Notes: generated by a model not told the origin, from the sequence alone. Counted from the first letter of the stretch, positions 19,652 through 28,709 are shown. The stretch is 64,000 nucleotides of DNA from Antrihabitans stalagmiti (GCF_016482825.1 NZ_JAEMNV010000001.1:1-64000); one strand, 5' to 3'. A program made the numbers and translations.

Positions 19652-20300
19652 GCAGAGGCGTGTGTTGGGTATTGCAGGGGTTTCAATCTCCTCCGGGGCA
19701 TCCATGCTATGTGCTTTTGCCGCATCGCAGCGCCTTCTCGCCCGCAAACGACCACGTACTTGGGGCGAGAATTAGACGATACTTCGTGTAATGCATAGGT
19801 TCAAGGTTCTCAACGGTTCACGGCTACCGAGACAGCCTGGAGCGACGTTCTCCTACCCCGATCAAGAAGCCACAGACTGGTTGAAATAGGCGCCTTGTCA
19901 AGATTATTCGGTCATCCTGATTCCCGCGTTTGCATGACGCGACTGAGAACGGGGACGGTCGAAGGAACAGTACCTGCAGGTCCATAACTAAGGGACAGGC
20001 TATCCGATATTGCTGAACCTGGCCGTGGAGGCTGGGGATGAGGCCACCGGAAATGCGCTTGTCCAGCATTGCCGGCCCCGACGGACTGCAGACCCGCGCG
20101 AACGGAAATCGCCAGTTCGGTTTGGATGATCGCGGGTGCGCGACTCGAAACGGCCTCCGTGCCATCGAGGCGACGCTAAGGGTGGCATTGAACAGCCTGT
20201 CGGGTCGTATCGCTCCGCCATTGACCGGAGCGGCTCTAGCGACCGTGTGAGCGGGGATCCAACGCGATCATCGAATCGTCACTTCAAACTCTGTGCAATG
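19652..20300. other. 650 bases without a recognisable gene
   Basis: Frames up to about 125 codons occur on both strands but have no ribosome binding site or family resemblance. The stretch is probably junk left by rearrangement between the pseudogene and the 3' end of the BtrH-like gene. Confidence 0.4.
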
Positions 20301-21365
20301 TCATTCCGCCCGGGCATTCAGTGACTGCGCGGCATCGGCGAGCGCGCTGACCAGGGTCTCCTCGAGGTGTGGTAGGAGTGCGGCGTGTTGGGCGGCGTGA
20401 GTGGCGCGTTGCTGTGCGGTGTGGTCGATGGTTGTAGCGGCAACTGCGACGGCCGTCCAGGCTTGTGCAGCTCGGCCCGCCGCGACTGCGGCGGCCTGGA
20501 GGGCCGGATCAGGGGAGTGGGTGGTGAGGTCAGTGCATCCCTGGGAGAGCAGGCGGCGGAAGAGTCCGCCGCCGGTGCCTGCTTTTTCGATGAAGGCAGC
20601 GAGTGCGCTGAGGGCGTCATGGAGTGTCGGTGTGTCGAAGGTGTCAGACCAGTGACACAGATCTTTGGAGAAGGCGCGGACACCGGCAAGTCCTGTTCCG
20701 GCAACCACATTCGGTGACGCGGCGGCGAAAATGCCGGGTCCGCCGTTGCGGAGTGTGTAGGCGGATCGCTGCAAAGCGTCGGCCGCGGTAGTGAGGAGGT
20801 CGGGTGCGGAAGTTGGCCAGTCGACGACGTAGGTGGTGTGGCGCGTGGGTATCGGGAAGCCGGTAGAGGAGCGGGCCCGCGCCAACGCGTCGTAAGGGAC
20901 CGTTTGGACGGCGTCACGGTCGTTGTCGACGACATAGGCGATTCGGGCAGAGGCGTCGTAGCCGATGACGACGATGTCGTGGCGGCTCATCGTGAACCGC
21001 ACGCGCAGGTAAGGAAGTTCGGCGATATCGGCCCATACCATGACCGGTCGTCCGGAGTCGATTTCGGTGGTGACCCATTTCCACCCGAGGTCGGCGTCGT
21101 CAGTCTGGCGTAAATCCGTATGAGCGCCGAGTCGGTCGAGCAGGTCGAGTTCCATATCGGCTCCGCGTCCGACGAGGTACAGCGGGGGTTGCAGGCTGCC
21201 GTCCCGGATATAGGCGAAATCGAGTGCCCCTCCGAGAGTGAACACAAGGCCCTCGCTTGGCGGCCTGCCCCAACCGAGCTCGGCCCATTCCATGAGGTCG
21301 CGCAACGCGCCCGATCCGCAATGGCCGGCCTTCTGATGTGGGTAGTCGATCAGGACACGGGTCAT
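20301..21365 (-). CDS. BtrH-like N-terminal / DUF4872 protein (papain-like acyltransferase)
   Basis: The 354-residue protein resembles proteins with a BtrH N-terminal domain plus DUF4872. Cys16 in HCGSGALRDL, His near 178 in SRHDIVVIGYD and Asp in YVVDNDRD near 194 form a plausible papain/C39-type triad. BtrH of butirosin synthesis moves an acyl group from a carrier protein to an aminoglycoside amine, so transacylation is a reasonable guess. The C-terminal 150 residues are helical and Ala-rich. It is last in a minus-strand operon and its start overlaps the P450 stop by 4 bases. No carrier-protein gene is nearby. Confidence 0.6.
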   Translation of the reverse strand: MTRVLIDYPHQKAGHCGSGALRDLMEWAELGWGRPPSEGLVFTLGGALDFAYIRDGSLQPPLYLVGRGADMELDLLDRLGAHTDLRQTDDADLGWKWVTTEIDSGRPVMVWADIAELPYLRVRFTMSRHDIVVIGYDASARIAYVVDNDRDAVQTVPYDALARARSSTGFPIPTRHTTYVVDWPTSAPDLLTTAADALQRSAYTLRNGGPGIFAAASPNVVAGTGLAGVRAFSKDLCHWSDTFDTPTLHDALSALAAFIEKAGTGGGLFRRLLSQGCTDLTTHSPDPALQAAAVAAGRAAQAWTAVAVAATTIDHTAQQRATHAAQHAALLPHLEETLVSALADAAQSLNARAE

Positions 21366-22573
21366 CGGGAGACTACTTTCAGGCTAGACAATCCGCGAAA
21401 CGACATTCCGGTTCGCCAAATGGGTTCACTCGCCAGCGTGAGCCGCGGAAAGCGTGAGACGAGGCGTGGGAACAGTTCGATTCCTTCAAGTCGAGCCAGC
21501 GGTGCACCGAGGCAGAAGTGGATGCCAGCGCCGAATGACAGTGGGACGGTTCCGGTTCGAGTTATGTCGAGCACGTCGGGATTGGGGAATCGGTCGGGGT
21601 CTCGATTCGCGGCGCCGAGAAGGGTGAGCACGACCTGGCCCGGTCGCAGGTCTATACCGGCAAGCCGGGTTGCTTCGAGAACGGTCCGTCCATTGGTTTG
21701 TACGGGCGCGTCGTAGCGCAACAGTTCGTCGACTGCGGTGGCGGCCAAATCCGGACGTTGGCGTAAGAGCGCCATCTGATCGGGGTGCGACAGCAGCGCG
21801 GCGACGCCGTTTCCGATCAGGTTTGTCGTGGTTTCGAATCCTGCCGCGAACAACAAGATAGCGGTACCGACGCATTCATCGTCGTCGAGAGTGTCGTCAC
21901 CGCGGGCGGCGGCGAGCCGGCTGAGCAGGTCGTCAGACGGATCAGCCCGTTTTGCTGCGATAAGTTCGGAGAAGTACTGGGCGAGTTGGTCTTCGGCCTC
22001 ACAGGCTCGGGTTAGGTCGGCAGTGTTTGCGCTTGGTTCGAGTGAGGCGACCAGTGCGCGAACCAGCGGAGCGGCGGCGGAGCGAGCCTCGGCAGGAACT
22101 CCGAGGAGGTCGCCGATTACGTTGACAGGCAACGGCAATGCCAATTCGGCGATGATATCGGCGACCGGCTTATCGGCAATGCCGTCGAGTAGGCGATCGA
22201 TCTGGAGGACTATTCGGGCTCGGAGGTCCTGGACGTGGTGGGGAGTGAATACGTCAGCAACGAGTCGTCGTAGGCGCTGATGGTCGGGTGGATTGCGAAA
22301 CAGCATCGTGCGCCGGAAGCGGTGCATGGCTTGGCGTTGTAATTCTTCTGGGATGTCGGTCAGCCCGAACCCGAGAGACTCGTCGACCTTCCCGAGCCTG
22401 CGATCCCGCAGAGCGGCGGCGCAGTCGTCGTAACGGCTCAACACCAATACACCAGACTGGGTCAACAACGCCGGATGCGCTTCGCGGAGCCGGCGGAAAG
22501 CGTCGTACGGGCCAGCCTGGCCATGATCGGCGAGCAGTGCAGCGAGCAGCAACTCGCGCGGCGGTGCGGTCAC
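21362..22573 (-). CDS. Cytochrome P450
   Basis: The 403-residue product is a typical soluble bacterial P450. It has the I-helix motif AGFETTT near 245, the ExxR pair in DELLRYD near 282, and the haem loop FGAGIHFCLG near 345 with Cys as thiolate ligand. It should hydroxylate an unknown substrate with electrons from a ferredoxin not encoded nearby. Both ends overlap neighbours by 4 bases, so it is translated as the middle gene of a three-gene operon with the thioesterase-like and BtrH-like genes. Confidence 0.93.
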   Translation of the reverse strand: MTAPPRELLLAALLADHGQAGPYDAFRRLREAHPALLTQSGVLVLSRYDDCAAALRDRRLGKVDESLGFGLTDIPEELQRQAMHRFRRTMLFRNPPDHQRLRRLVADVFTPHHVQDLRARIVLQIDRLLDGIADKPVADIIAELALPLPVNVIGDLLGVPAEARSAAAPLVRALVASLEPSANTADLTRACEAEDQLAQYFSELIAAKRADPSDDLLSRLAAARGDDTLDDDECVGTAILLFAAGFETTTNLIGNGVAALLSHPDQMALLRQRPDLAATAVDELLRYDAPVQTNGRTVLEATRLAGIDLRPGQVVLTLLGAANRDPDRFPNPDVLDITRTGTVPLSFGAGIHFCLGAPLARLEGIELFPRLVSRFPRLTLASEPIWRTGMSFRGLSSLKVVSR

Positions 22574-23100
22574 CGTCGGGCCTGAATGACTGGGGCCCGA
22601 CTGGTGAAGTGCGCGGGACCGACCACAATGAACAGCGCGTCGGCAGTGGCAACAACTCGCCCGTTTTGGTCTTCCACTCTCGCCCGGAGTCGCAGCTTGC
22701 GCCCGTTTCGCGACAGCATCTGGGCGTGCAAGGTGTACTCGGTCTGGAGTAATACCGGGGCGAGGTAGTCGACTTCCAGTTTGCGTGTCACTGCCAGTTC
22801 ACCGACCACATACAGCACGAAGCCGAACAAGTCGTCTAAGACCGTCGCCACTGCGCCGCCGTGAGCGATTCCCGGCGCGCCGACATGGCGTCCGTCGAAG
22901 ACGTGACCTGCGACTACACCGTCCCCATGTCGGTATGCGCGCAGGTGGTGCCCATGCGGATTCGCGGGACCGCACCCGAGGCAGTCCCCGTGGTGGGGCG
23001 GAAGCAGAGCCGAATCATGCTCAGTCGTCTGCATCGAACTTAGCCAATCCGACATGCATGGATTCGATGACGTGAGACTGATGTCCTTGGCGTCGTGCAT
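22570..23100 (-). CDS. PaaI-type hotdog thioesterase
   Basis: The 176-residue protein has a hotdog fold: an N-terminal DCLGCGPANPHG element seen in many PaaI/YbgC-like enzymes, and the active-site loop HGGAVATVLDD near 95. Such enzymes hydrolyse acyl-CoA thioesters. ATG 23100 is favoured because GTGAGG sits 6 bases upstream; GTG 23112 is an alternative. It is first in the operon with P450 and BtrH-like genes and overlaps the P450 by 4 bases. It is divergent from a TetR-family gene. Confidence 0.8.
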   Translation of the reverse strand: MHDAKDISLTSSNPCMSDWLSSMQTTEHDSALLPPHHGDCLGCGPANPHGHHLRAYRHGDGVVAGHVFDGRHVGAPGIAHGGAVATVLDDLFGFVLYVVGELAVTRKLEVDYLAPVLLQTEYTLHAQMLSRNGRKLRLRARVEDQNGRVVATADALFIVVGPAHFTSRAPVIQARR

Positions 23101-23321
23101 TGCATACCTCACTCTCTGTGGCGACAGCTGCGTTGACTGCGCAACTCCCGAATTTGTTCGCCACGCACACTATTGGATACAAAAAGTCTCATGGTGTCAA
23201 CAAATTTCCAAAGACTGCCATTTCGACGGAAAAAGTCCGAACGCATACGGTATGTCGGGATGGTGCTTCCCAGCGTTTACATATGGACTATGCGTCGGTA
23301 ACTGTAAATTTATGAACAAAA
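23101..23321. promoter_or_regulatory. Divergent promoter region, P450 operon / TetR gene
   Basis: This 221-base AT-richer interval lies between the divergent genes. AACTGTA (23300-23306) and TACAGTT (23333-23339) are inverted copies with 26 bases between them, the second lying just inside the annotated TetR frame. They might form an operator for the adjacent repressor, but the wide spacing makes this weak. Confidence 0.35.
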
Positions 23322-23969
23322 GTGCCACCTGATACAGTTCGTTGCGTGGTCGATGAATCTGTTCGGTTGTCGTTTAGGCGGCATTTGCGCAAGGAGGCGA
23401 TCCGTGCCGCGCACGCGCTGACCCTGGAAAAGGGTTGGGATCGGGTCAGAGTGAGCGAGGTCGCAGCCCTTATCGGAGTGTCGCGTCCGACTTTGTACAA
23501 GGAGTTCGGTGACAAGCAAGGACTCGGAGACGCACTCGTTCTGGAGGAGGCCGAGAGATTCTTGGTGGGGATTGGGGCGACGCTCGATGACCACCGGAAC
23601 GCTCTCGAAGAAGCGATCCCGGCTGCCGTTCGCTACACGCTCGACGAGGCTTCGTCCAGTCCGTTGCTGAAGTCGGTGCTGACCTCCCCAGGTGCCGACA
23701 GCCGCCCCGAAGAGACGGGCGTGCTGCCGCTGCTGACCATGTCGGCGTCGATGCTCGAGCTCGCGTCCGCACGGCTAGTGGGTTGGATCGGAAAGCATTT
23801 CCCTCAGCTCGATAGCGATGACGTCATCGATGGTGTCGACGCGTTGATCCGGCTGACGATCAGCCATGTTGTGCTGCCCACGTCGGACAGCGCCGAAACG
23901 GGACGGCGAATCTCCGAGGTTGCCCTGCGCTACCTAGGTCTCGCGAGTCAGATGACCCTCTCCCCGTAG
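23322..23969 (+). CDS. TetR-family regulator
   Basis: The product has up to 215 residues. The helix-turn-helix VRVSEVAALIGVSRPTLYKEFGDKQGL (about 45-71; quoted in part: SRPTLYKEFGDK) is standard TetR_N; the remainder is a helical ligand-binding domain. GTG 23322 is the longest start; GTG 23346 would give 207 residues and would leave a candidate operator half-site outside the gene. Neither has a clear ribosome binding site, so leaderless translation is possible. Being divergent from the thioesterase-P450-BtrH operon, it probably controls that operon. Confidence 0.85.
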   Translation: MPPDTVRCVVDESVRLSFRRHLRKEAIRAAHALTLEKGWDRVRVSEVAALIGVSRPTLYKEFGDKQGLGDALVLEEAERFLVGIGATLDDHRNALEEAIPAAVRYTLDEASSSPLLKSVLTSPGADSRPEETGVLPLLTMSASMLELASARLVGWIGKHFPQLDSDDVIDGVDALIRLTISHVVLPTSDSAETGRRISEVALRYLGLASQMTLSP

Positions 23970-24485
23970 TGACCGCCTGAGTGGCGTCGATCCCGCATCG
24001 CCCACCCGATTTGTGGACCATTTCTGGACCACACGTCACGCGTGCGTATGCACGTCCCGCAGGTCGAGGCGGCATACCTCTCAGTGCATAACGTGCGTCA
24101 CGTGCAGGAACGCGGTGACAACCGTCCTGGGGGTCAAGTGGTCGCAGGTTCAAATCCTGTCAGCCCGACAAAAGCATGCAGGTCGACGCGCCAAAGGGAC
24201 AGCGTTCGGGGCGTCGTGCAGAATGGTCCGCTGAAGTTGGGACGCAGTCGCTCGCTCGTGAGTGCAGAATCGTGGGCGCTGCCGCTGCTTCCGAGGTCGC
24301 GTTATGTCCGTCATGCGCTGTCACGATTCGCGCTGATGTGCCGGTGACGGCAACAATGCACGGGGAGTGCATTTGCCTGCGTGGCTTTCGAGTGCTGACC
24401 GGCGAGGGCGATGCGTACCTCGGTGTGCAGTATTGCTGTCCCAGCGGATGTGGCGAATCCAGCTGCCTGAGTTCGTCAGGACAGT
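23970..24485. other. Intergenic region with an integration scar
   Basis: No intact gene. The region contains the tRNA-Pro 3' half at 24127-24169. Just upstream (24010-24035) is a GTGGACC...GGACCAC inverted repeat, arms at 24012-24018 and 24026-24032. The rest shows only short frames on both strands. Confidence 0.45.
24127..24169 (+). other. 3' half of tRNA-Pro(GGG): probable att site
   Basis: The sequence begins in an anticodon loop (CTGGGGG, anticodon GGG), continues through the 3' anticodon strand TCAAG and variable loop, has a complete T-arm (GCAGG-TTCAAAT-CCTGT) and ends with the acceptor strand CAGCCCG plus A. No matching 5' half precedes it. Integrative elements such as pSAM2 use tRNA-Pro genes and carry just this kind of 3' segment. 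I read it as an attachment-site remnant; the intact tRNA-Pro gene must lie elsewhere. Confidence 0.65.
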
Positions 24486-25115
24486 TTAGTGCGGCAGCGT
24501 GAGCAGTAGGTGATCGATCTGCTCGCGCACGGTGACAGGAAGCTCTACGTCGGTAATTGCGTGCAGGAGTTGATGAGCGAGTTCGCGCAGCTTGATGTTG
24601 GCATCTTGTGATCGCCACACCAGCACGTCGAACGCGCGCTCGGCGTTGATTCCGTAGGCGAGCATGAGGACGCCTTTGGCGCGCTCGATGGTGGCGCGAG
24701 ATTCGGTGAATTCGTGCACCACTGAGTCCATAACGGCTTGCTCGGCCCGTTGGGAGTCGGTGACATCGATGTAGAAGCCGCCTGTGCCGACTATCTGTCC
24801 CGCGGAGTCGACGGCACGGTCGCCCACCACAATTACTCGGCGAGTCCGGCCATCAGTGTCGATGATGCGATGCCGACTGCTGAATGGCGCACCGTTGCGT
24901 GTGACTTCGTTGAAAAGTGCGGCGACGGTGGACTTGTCGTCGGGGTGTTTGTGGTGCAGCAGCAATTCGGTGGTCGGAGTGACTGCGCCGGGGGAGTAGC
25001 CGTGCATCCGGGCGACCGCGTCGGACCATTCCCACCTTCGATCGTCGAGGTAGAACCTGAAGCCTCCTACGCGCAGCGGTTCGCCGCCGTCGGCGTCGGA
25101 ATCTCTGGGGTTCAC
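24486..25115 (-). CDS. PAS-ANTAR transcription antitermination regulator
   Basis: The 209-residue protein has an N-terminal PAS fold (about 15-125; WSDAVARMHGYSP, GTGGFYIDVTD) and a C-terminal ANTAR domain (about 140-200; IERAKGVLMLAYGINAERAFDVL, shown in part as ERAKGVLMLAYG). ANTAR proteins bind dual-hexaloop RNA and let polymerase pass terminators; the PAS part senses an unknown signal. The start is GTG 25115, with weak upstream signal. No partner kinase is adjacent. Confidence 0.85.
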   Translation of the reverse strand: MNPRDSDADGGEPLRVGGFRFYLDDRRWEWSDAVARMHGYSPGAVTPTTELLLHHKHPDDKSTVAALFNEVTRNGAPFSSRHRIIDTDGRTRRVIVVGDRAVDSAGQIVGTGGFYIDVTDSQRAEQAVMDSVVHEFTESRATIERAKGVLMLAYGINAERAFDVLVWRSQDANIKLRELAHQLLHAITDVELPVTVREQIDHLLLTLPH

Positions 25116-25320
25116 GTCCAGAGTTCTACCGCACTCGTGGCGGCACCTGTCGCGCTTCGGCAGATCGCATCCGTTGAATCGAAGTCGACTGCGGTGTGTG
25201 CCGCGCTGGGTTGACGAAGTCGAGGCAGCAGTTCGGGCCTGGTGTTCGACGTCCTTCCGTGCGGAGCGTGTTGGTCGCTCGATGTTCCGCTACCCCATGA
25301 TTACCCCACGCCAACAAGAA

Positions 25321-25342
25321 AGGCCCCCTCGAAAGGGGGCCT
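25321..25342 (-). terminator. Rho-independent terminator of the tRNA operon
   Basis: A perfect 8-base stem AGGCCCCC / GGGGGCCT closes a 6-base loop. On the minus strand it is followed by TTTCTTGTT, so it terminates transcription of the tRNA-Gly, -Cys, -Val(GAC) genes. It lies 16 bases beyond the CCA of tRNA-Val. Confidence 0.85.
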
Positions 25343-25357
25343 GACCTGGTCTGACTG

Positions 25358-25432
25358 TGGTGCGCGATACTGGGATTGAACCAGTGACCTCTTCCGTGTC
25401 AGGGAAGCGCTCTCCCGCTGAGCTAATCGCGC
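25358..25432 (-). tRNA. tRNA-Val(GAC)
   Basis: The cloverleaf folds with acceptor GCGCGAT/ATCGCGC, D-arm GCTCAGCGGGAGAGC, anticodon stem CTTCC/GGAAG with loop CTGACAC (anticodon GAC), T-arm CTGG-TTCAATC-CCAG, discriminator A and encoded CCA. It is the last of three tandem minus-strand tRNA genes. Confidence 0.95.
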
Positions 25433-25433
25433 G

Positions 25434-25504
25434 AGGTGGAGACGGGAATCGAACCCGTGTGCACGGCTTTGCAGGCCGTTGCCTCACCACTCGGCCACTC
25501 CACC
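25434..25504 (-). tRNA. tRNA-Cys(GCA)
   Basis: Acceptor GGTGGAG/CTCCACC with discriminator T, anticodon loop CTGCAAA (anticodon GCA), and T-arm CGGG-TTCGATT-CCCG. The CCA end is not encoded. Only one base separates it from tRNA-Val(GAC), so all are processed from one transcript. Confidence 0.95.
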
Positions 25505-25528
25505 GTAAGGTCGAAATCGACCTTCTCG

Positions 25529-25601
25529 AGCGGATGACGGGATTCGAACCCGCGACCCCAACCTTGGCAAGGTTGTGCGCTACCAGCTGCGCCACATCCG
25601 C
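25529..25601 (-). tRNA. tRNA-Gly(GCC)
   Basis: Acceptor GCGGATG/CATCCGC with discriminator T, anticodon loop TTGCCAA (anticodon GCC), and T-arm GCGGG-TTCGAAT-CCCGT. No encoded CCA. It is the first gene of the minus-strand tRNA operon. A small AAGGTCGA-AA-TCGACCTT hairpin separates it from tRNA-Cys. Confidence 0.95.
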
Positions 25602-25846
25602 ATTTCGTCCCTGTGAGGCTGTTTCCGGCCTCGCTGGGTGCGAGGTGAAACATTAGCCGACGTACAGGTGAAGTCACAAATCCGCTGGCCAGCGCCGGAT
25701 TCTTGCCTCAATCGTCCAGCGGTGAGCAGTTGCTCACCGATCGCTCCTTTCTGGACACCTCGTCCACGCTGGCGCGGGGGATTGGGAAGCGCCAGAGCCA
25801 CCGTGTTAAAGTTCCTCCTCGTTCGGGCGGTGTTACTACAGCCCCC

Positions 25847-25921
25847 GGTCCCGTGGCTCAGTGGAAGAGCGTCCGCTTCACACGCGGAAGGTCGCTGGTT
25901 CGATCCCAGCCGGGACCACCA
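25847..25921 (+). tRNA. tRNA-Val(CAC)
   Basis: Acceptor GGTCCCG/CGGGACC, anticodon stem CCGC/GCGG with loop containing CAC, T-arm GCTGG-TTCGATC-CCAGC, discriminator A and encoded CCA. It is divergent from the three-gene tRNA operon. Confidence 0.95.
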
Positions 25922-27040
25922 CGTATTACTGCCGTCGAGGTGTCCTTTCGGGCTGATCGAACCACTATTCCTGGTCTGCGATGAGAAATCTGGACTCTTT
26001 GGGCCCACTTTCGGAAACATGAGGAGCGAATCGCGTTCGCGAAGTTGCTTTGGTCCGACATTCCGTCCTCCATGCCGTGTCCTGAACCCGCCGGTCTCGC
26101 ACGGCCGAAAGCAAGGTCGAGGCACCCATCGGGTGATCGATTACGGCCGTACGATCGCCGACGTCGCATGCGATTTCGGAGTTCAACGAAGGCCTGCTTG
26201 GACGGTGGTCGCTGAGGCGAAACGCGGAGCCCCCGGCCCTGGCCGAGCGTACTGAGCTCGCGCGGTCGCGCGACCGTTGAAATCGCCCGAGTGCACGACT
26301 GCTCGAGTAGTGACCACCGGTTACTCCAAGCGTGCGAAGCGTTCGGCAGCAACAGAATTGGCTGATCGGCCGCATCGGAAAGCCGACCTGACCATGAAGA
26401 TCCTCACCCGTCACGAATCCACCTGCTGTACGGCTCGCGCCGATTGCCCGCAGACCTCCGCGTGGCCGAGGAAGCGGTGTCGGAGAAACGGGCCGCCAAG
26501 ATCATGTCCGATTCGGGCTCGCCAGGATCAGTTCGCGCGCGTTCGAGGTTGCCACGATCGTCGATCCCACCGTGTCTTTCCCCGCTGAAGTGGTCCAGCG
26601 TCGTAAACGCCGCGTTCGACGCTTGCTGCCCGTTGGCGGACAGGCTCGGCATCGAGCGACGCGCTTATGGTCCGACGGACCGAATCTTCCTCGGTCATCG
26701 AGAAGGTGCTCGATGAGTCGATGGCAGCAATTGCGCTCGTCTCACGGTTCACCCATCCCAATCCGTGGGTCGTGGCGTAGCTGCTCATCGCGCATCTCGA
26801 CGTGCCGCCTAACGCGCGGGACAACGAGCAATCATCGGTTCTGCTTGACGCTCGAGGGGGGATCCGCGAGCGGGTCGAGAGCACGCACGACGTATTTCTT
26901 TTGCATGTGAGCGGGCATGGGGAGCCGGCGTCGCATCGACATCTTGATCCCTCCGTTCTTCGACGCGAGGAACGCGGTCGAAGAAGGCAACGTACCGGCG
27001 TAGCAGGAAGGTAGCGGCTAACGGGTTCTAGGTACGTTTC

Positions 27041-27060
27041 ATGTCTGATTTTATAGACAT
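27041..27060. promoter_or_regulatory. Inverted repeat 1 before the polysaccharide operon
   Basis: ATGTCT-GATTTTAT-AGACAT is a perfect 6-base inverted repeat with an AT-rich 8-base spacer in an AT-rich stretch. Its inner half-site GTCT/AGAC recurs 40 bases downstream. It could be an operator for an unlinked regulator, or overlap the promoter itself. Confidence 0.35.
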
Positions 27061-27098
27061 ACCCGGCAAATTGAGCTAAAACTAGAGAGGTGAAAATC

Positions 27099-27118
27099 GT
27101 CTAGCCGAAAAATTAGAC
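27099..27118. promoter_or_regulatory. Inverted repeat 2 before the polysaccharide operon
   Basis: GTCTA-GCCGAAAAAT-TAGAC is a 5-base inverted repeat with a 10-base spacer and the same GTCT/AGAC core as the repeat at 27041. The centres are about 58 bases apart. The pair lies 215-290 bases before the first gene, suggesting a long leader or a start further upstream. Confidence 0.3.
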
Positions 27119-27332
27119 TATGGGTTTCGACGGGGCGCGTAACCCTTCGGTCGGTTGGTTTTCGCGAGTTTCCTGTACACGATCTGGGATGTTGAGCCAT
27201 CGGTCTTCGTGACCGTTCGCATTGCTAATCGACGCTCCGTGGAGACCTCTGGTGACCATATCGTCAATTTCGGGTGCCGCGCGCCCAATTAGGCCCGCAT
27301 CGTCGACCTCTAGTGTCGCGGAGTTAGTCACC

Positions 27333-28709
27333 GTGGATAGCGAGACAAGTTGGCCACCGCGCGTGATGAAGTCTTTGTTGGAAGACGTGCATCCTTTCCA
27401 TGCGCGTGACGATGTTGGGACAGTCAGAGTCGCTCCGCCGAACGCCGTGGCGGTCGGTCCGCACTCCGTCGGTCTGGTCGGATTGGGCTATGTCGGGCTG
27501 CCGACAGCACTTGCCCTCGCAGATGCCGGCGTCACGGTGCTGGGATGCGACATCAACGAGGATCGGCTGGCCGCGATCAAGGCCGAGCAGGTGGACTTGC
27601 TCGACGCTGACCGCCAGCGCTTGAGTCGATTCCTGGGAACGACGTGTTTGACTCTGACCACCGAAACGTCCGCGTTGAGCACTATGGATGCGGTGCTGAT
27701 CTGCGTGCCGACTCCGCTCGACGCCCATCTAGTGCCAGACCTGACTGCCCTGCGCGGCGCCTGCGCTGCAGTGGTCGAGTCGGCCAGAGCCGGCCAGACG
27801 ATCGTGCTGACCTCTACCAGCTATGTCGGCTGCACCCGTGAACTCCTCGTCGAACCGCTACGCCTGCGTGGACTAGTGGCCGGGCAGGACGTGTTCGTAG
27901 CGTTCAGCCCCGAACGTATCGACCCAGGGTCGCCGGACCACATCCCTGCACACACGCCGCGCGTCGTCGGTGGTGTAACTGCAGAGTGCGCTGCCCGCGC
28001 AATCCAGGCACTGGCGAAGACCGCGCCGTCGGTGTACCCGGTCTCGTCGCCGGAGGCGGCCGAGCTCACCAAGCTGCTCGAAAACACGTTCCGCGCCGTG
28101 AACATCGCGCTTGCCAACGAATTTGCTTGCATTGCAAGGCAATTGGACATCGACGTAGTTGAGGTCATCGACGCCGCCGCGACCAAGCCATACGGCTACC
28201 TGGCCTTTCGGCCCGGTCCTGGGGTAGGTGGACACTGCATTCCGTGCGACCCGCACTATTTGCTCTGGCAGCTCAAGGCCAGTCGGATGCCTGCTCCGCT
28301 GACCGAAGCCGCGATGGCCGCCATCGCCGCTCGCCCCCGCGCAGTGGTTACGCGAGCGGAGGCTGTTCTCGCGATGACAGGTCTGCCTCTCGCCGGCGCA
28401 CGCATCCTGATTGTCGGTGTGGCCTACAAACCAGCCGTCGCAGATGTGCGCGAGTCCCCGGCTGTCGAGATCCTCGACGACCTCGTGCGCGGCGGGGCAT
28501 GCGTGTCCTACACCGACGCCATGGTCGACAGCCTCCATACCTCCGCAGGTCGGCTGAACAGCACAAATGACTTCACACCCGGAAACTGGGACTTGGTAAT
28601 TGCCCACACTCTGCACCCGTCGGTCGACCATTCGTGGATCGGTAACGCGCCACTGGTTCTCGACGCGACCTACCAGCTCACCGATGTTCCCCATCGGCAC
28701 GTCCTGTGA
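27333..28709 (+). CDS. UDP-sugar dehydrogenase (UDP-Glc/UDP-ManNAc 6-dehydrogenase family)
   Basis: The 458-residue protein has an NAD-binding GLGYVGLPTALALADAG near residue 47, the catalytic-Cys motif GVGGHCIPCDPHYL near 300, and a C-terminal UDP-binding domain from about 350. The family oxidises a UDP-hexose C6 to the uronic acid. GTG 27333 has GGAG 9 bases upstream; ATG 27366 and a further upstream start are alternatives. It is the first gene of an exopolysaccharide operon, 52 bases before the GT2. Whether the substrate is UDP-glucose or an N-acetyl sugar cannot be told from sequence alone. Confidence 0.82.
   Translation: MDSETSWPPRVMKSLLEDVHPFHARDDVGTVRVAPPNAVAVGPHSVGLVGLGYVGLPTALALADAGVTVLGCDINEDRLAAIKAEQVDLLDADRQRLSRFLGTTCLTLTTETSALSTMDAVLICVPTPLDAHLVPDLTALRGACAAVVESARAGQTIVLTSTSYVGCTRELLVEPLRLRGLVAGQDVFVAFSPERIDPGSPDHIPAHTPRVVGGVTAECAARAIQALAKTAPSVYPVSSPEAAELTKLLENTFRAVNIALANEFACIARQLDIDVVEVIDAAATKPYGYLAFRPGPGVGGHCIPCDPHYLLWQLKASRMPAPLTEAAMAAIAARPRAVVTRAEAVLAMTGLPLAGARILIVGVAYKPAVADVRESPAVEILDDLVRGGACVSYTDAMVDSLHTSAGRLNSTNDFTPGNWDLVIAHTLHPSVDHSWIGNAPLVLDATYQLTDVPHRHVL

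Larger units (their letters stand above)
25922..27332. other. 1.4 kb with no intact gene; regulatory end
   Basis: Between tRNA-Val(CAC) and the polysaccharide operon there are frames of up to 200 codons on both strands, but none with a ribosome binding site or recognisable domain. Around 26690-26880 one plus frame gives SSVIEKVLDESMAAIALVS and, after an in-frame stop, LLIAHLDVPPNARDNE, which reads like decayed coding DNA that I cannot identify. The last 300 bases are AT-rich and carry two inverted repeats listed separately. Confidence 0.4.

Noticed and set aside
23300-23339. AACTGTA...TACAGTT as a firm TetR operator
   Set aside because: The arms are 26 bases apart, too far for a typical TetR dimer site, so it was kept only as a weak note.
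25321-25342. GC-rich inverted repeat considered as a transposon end
   Set aside because: Its place right after the tRNA operon and the T-rich tract on the minus strand fit a transcription terminator better.
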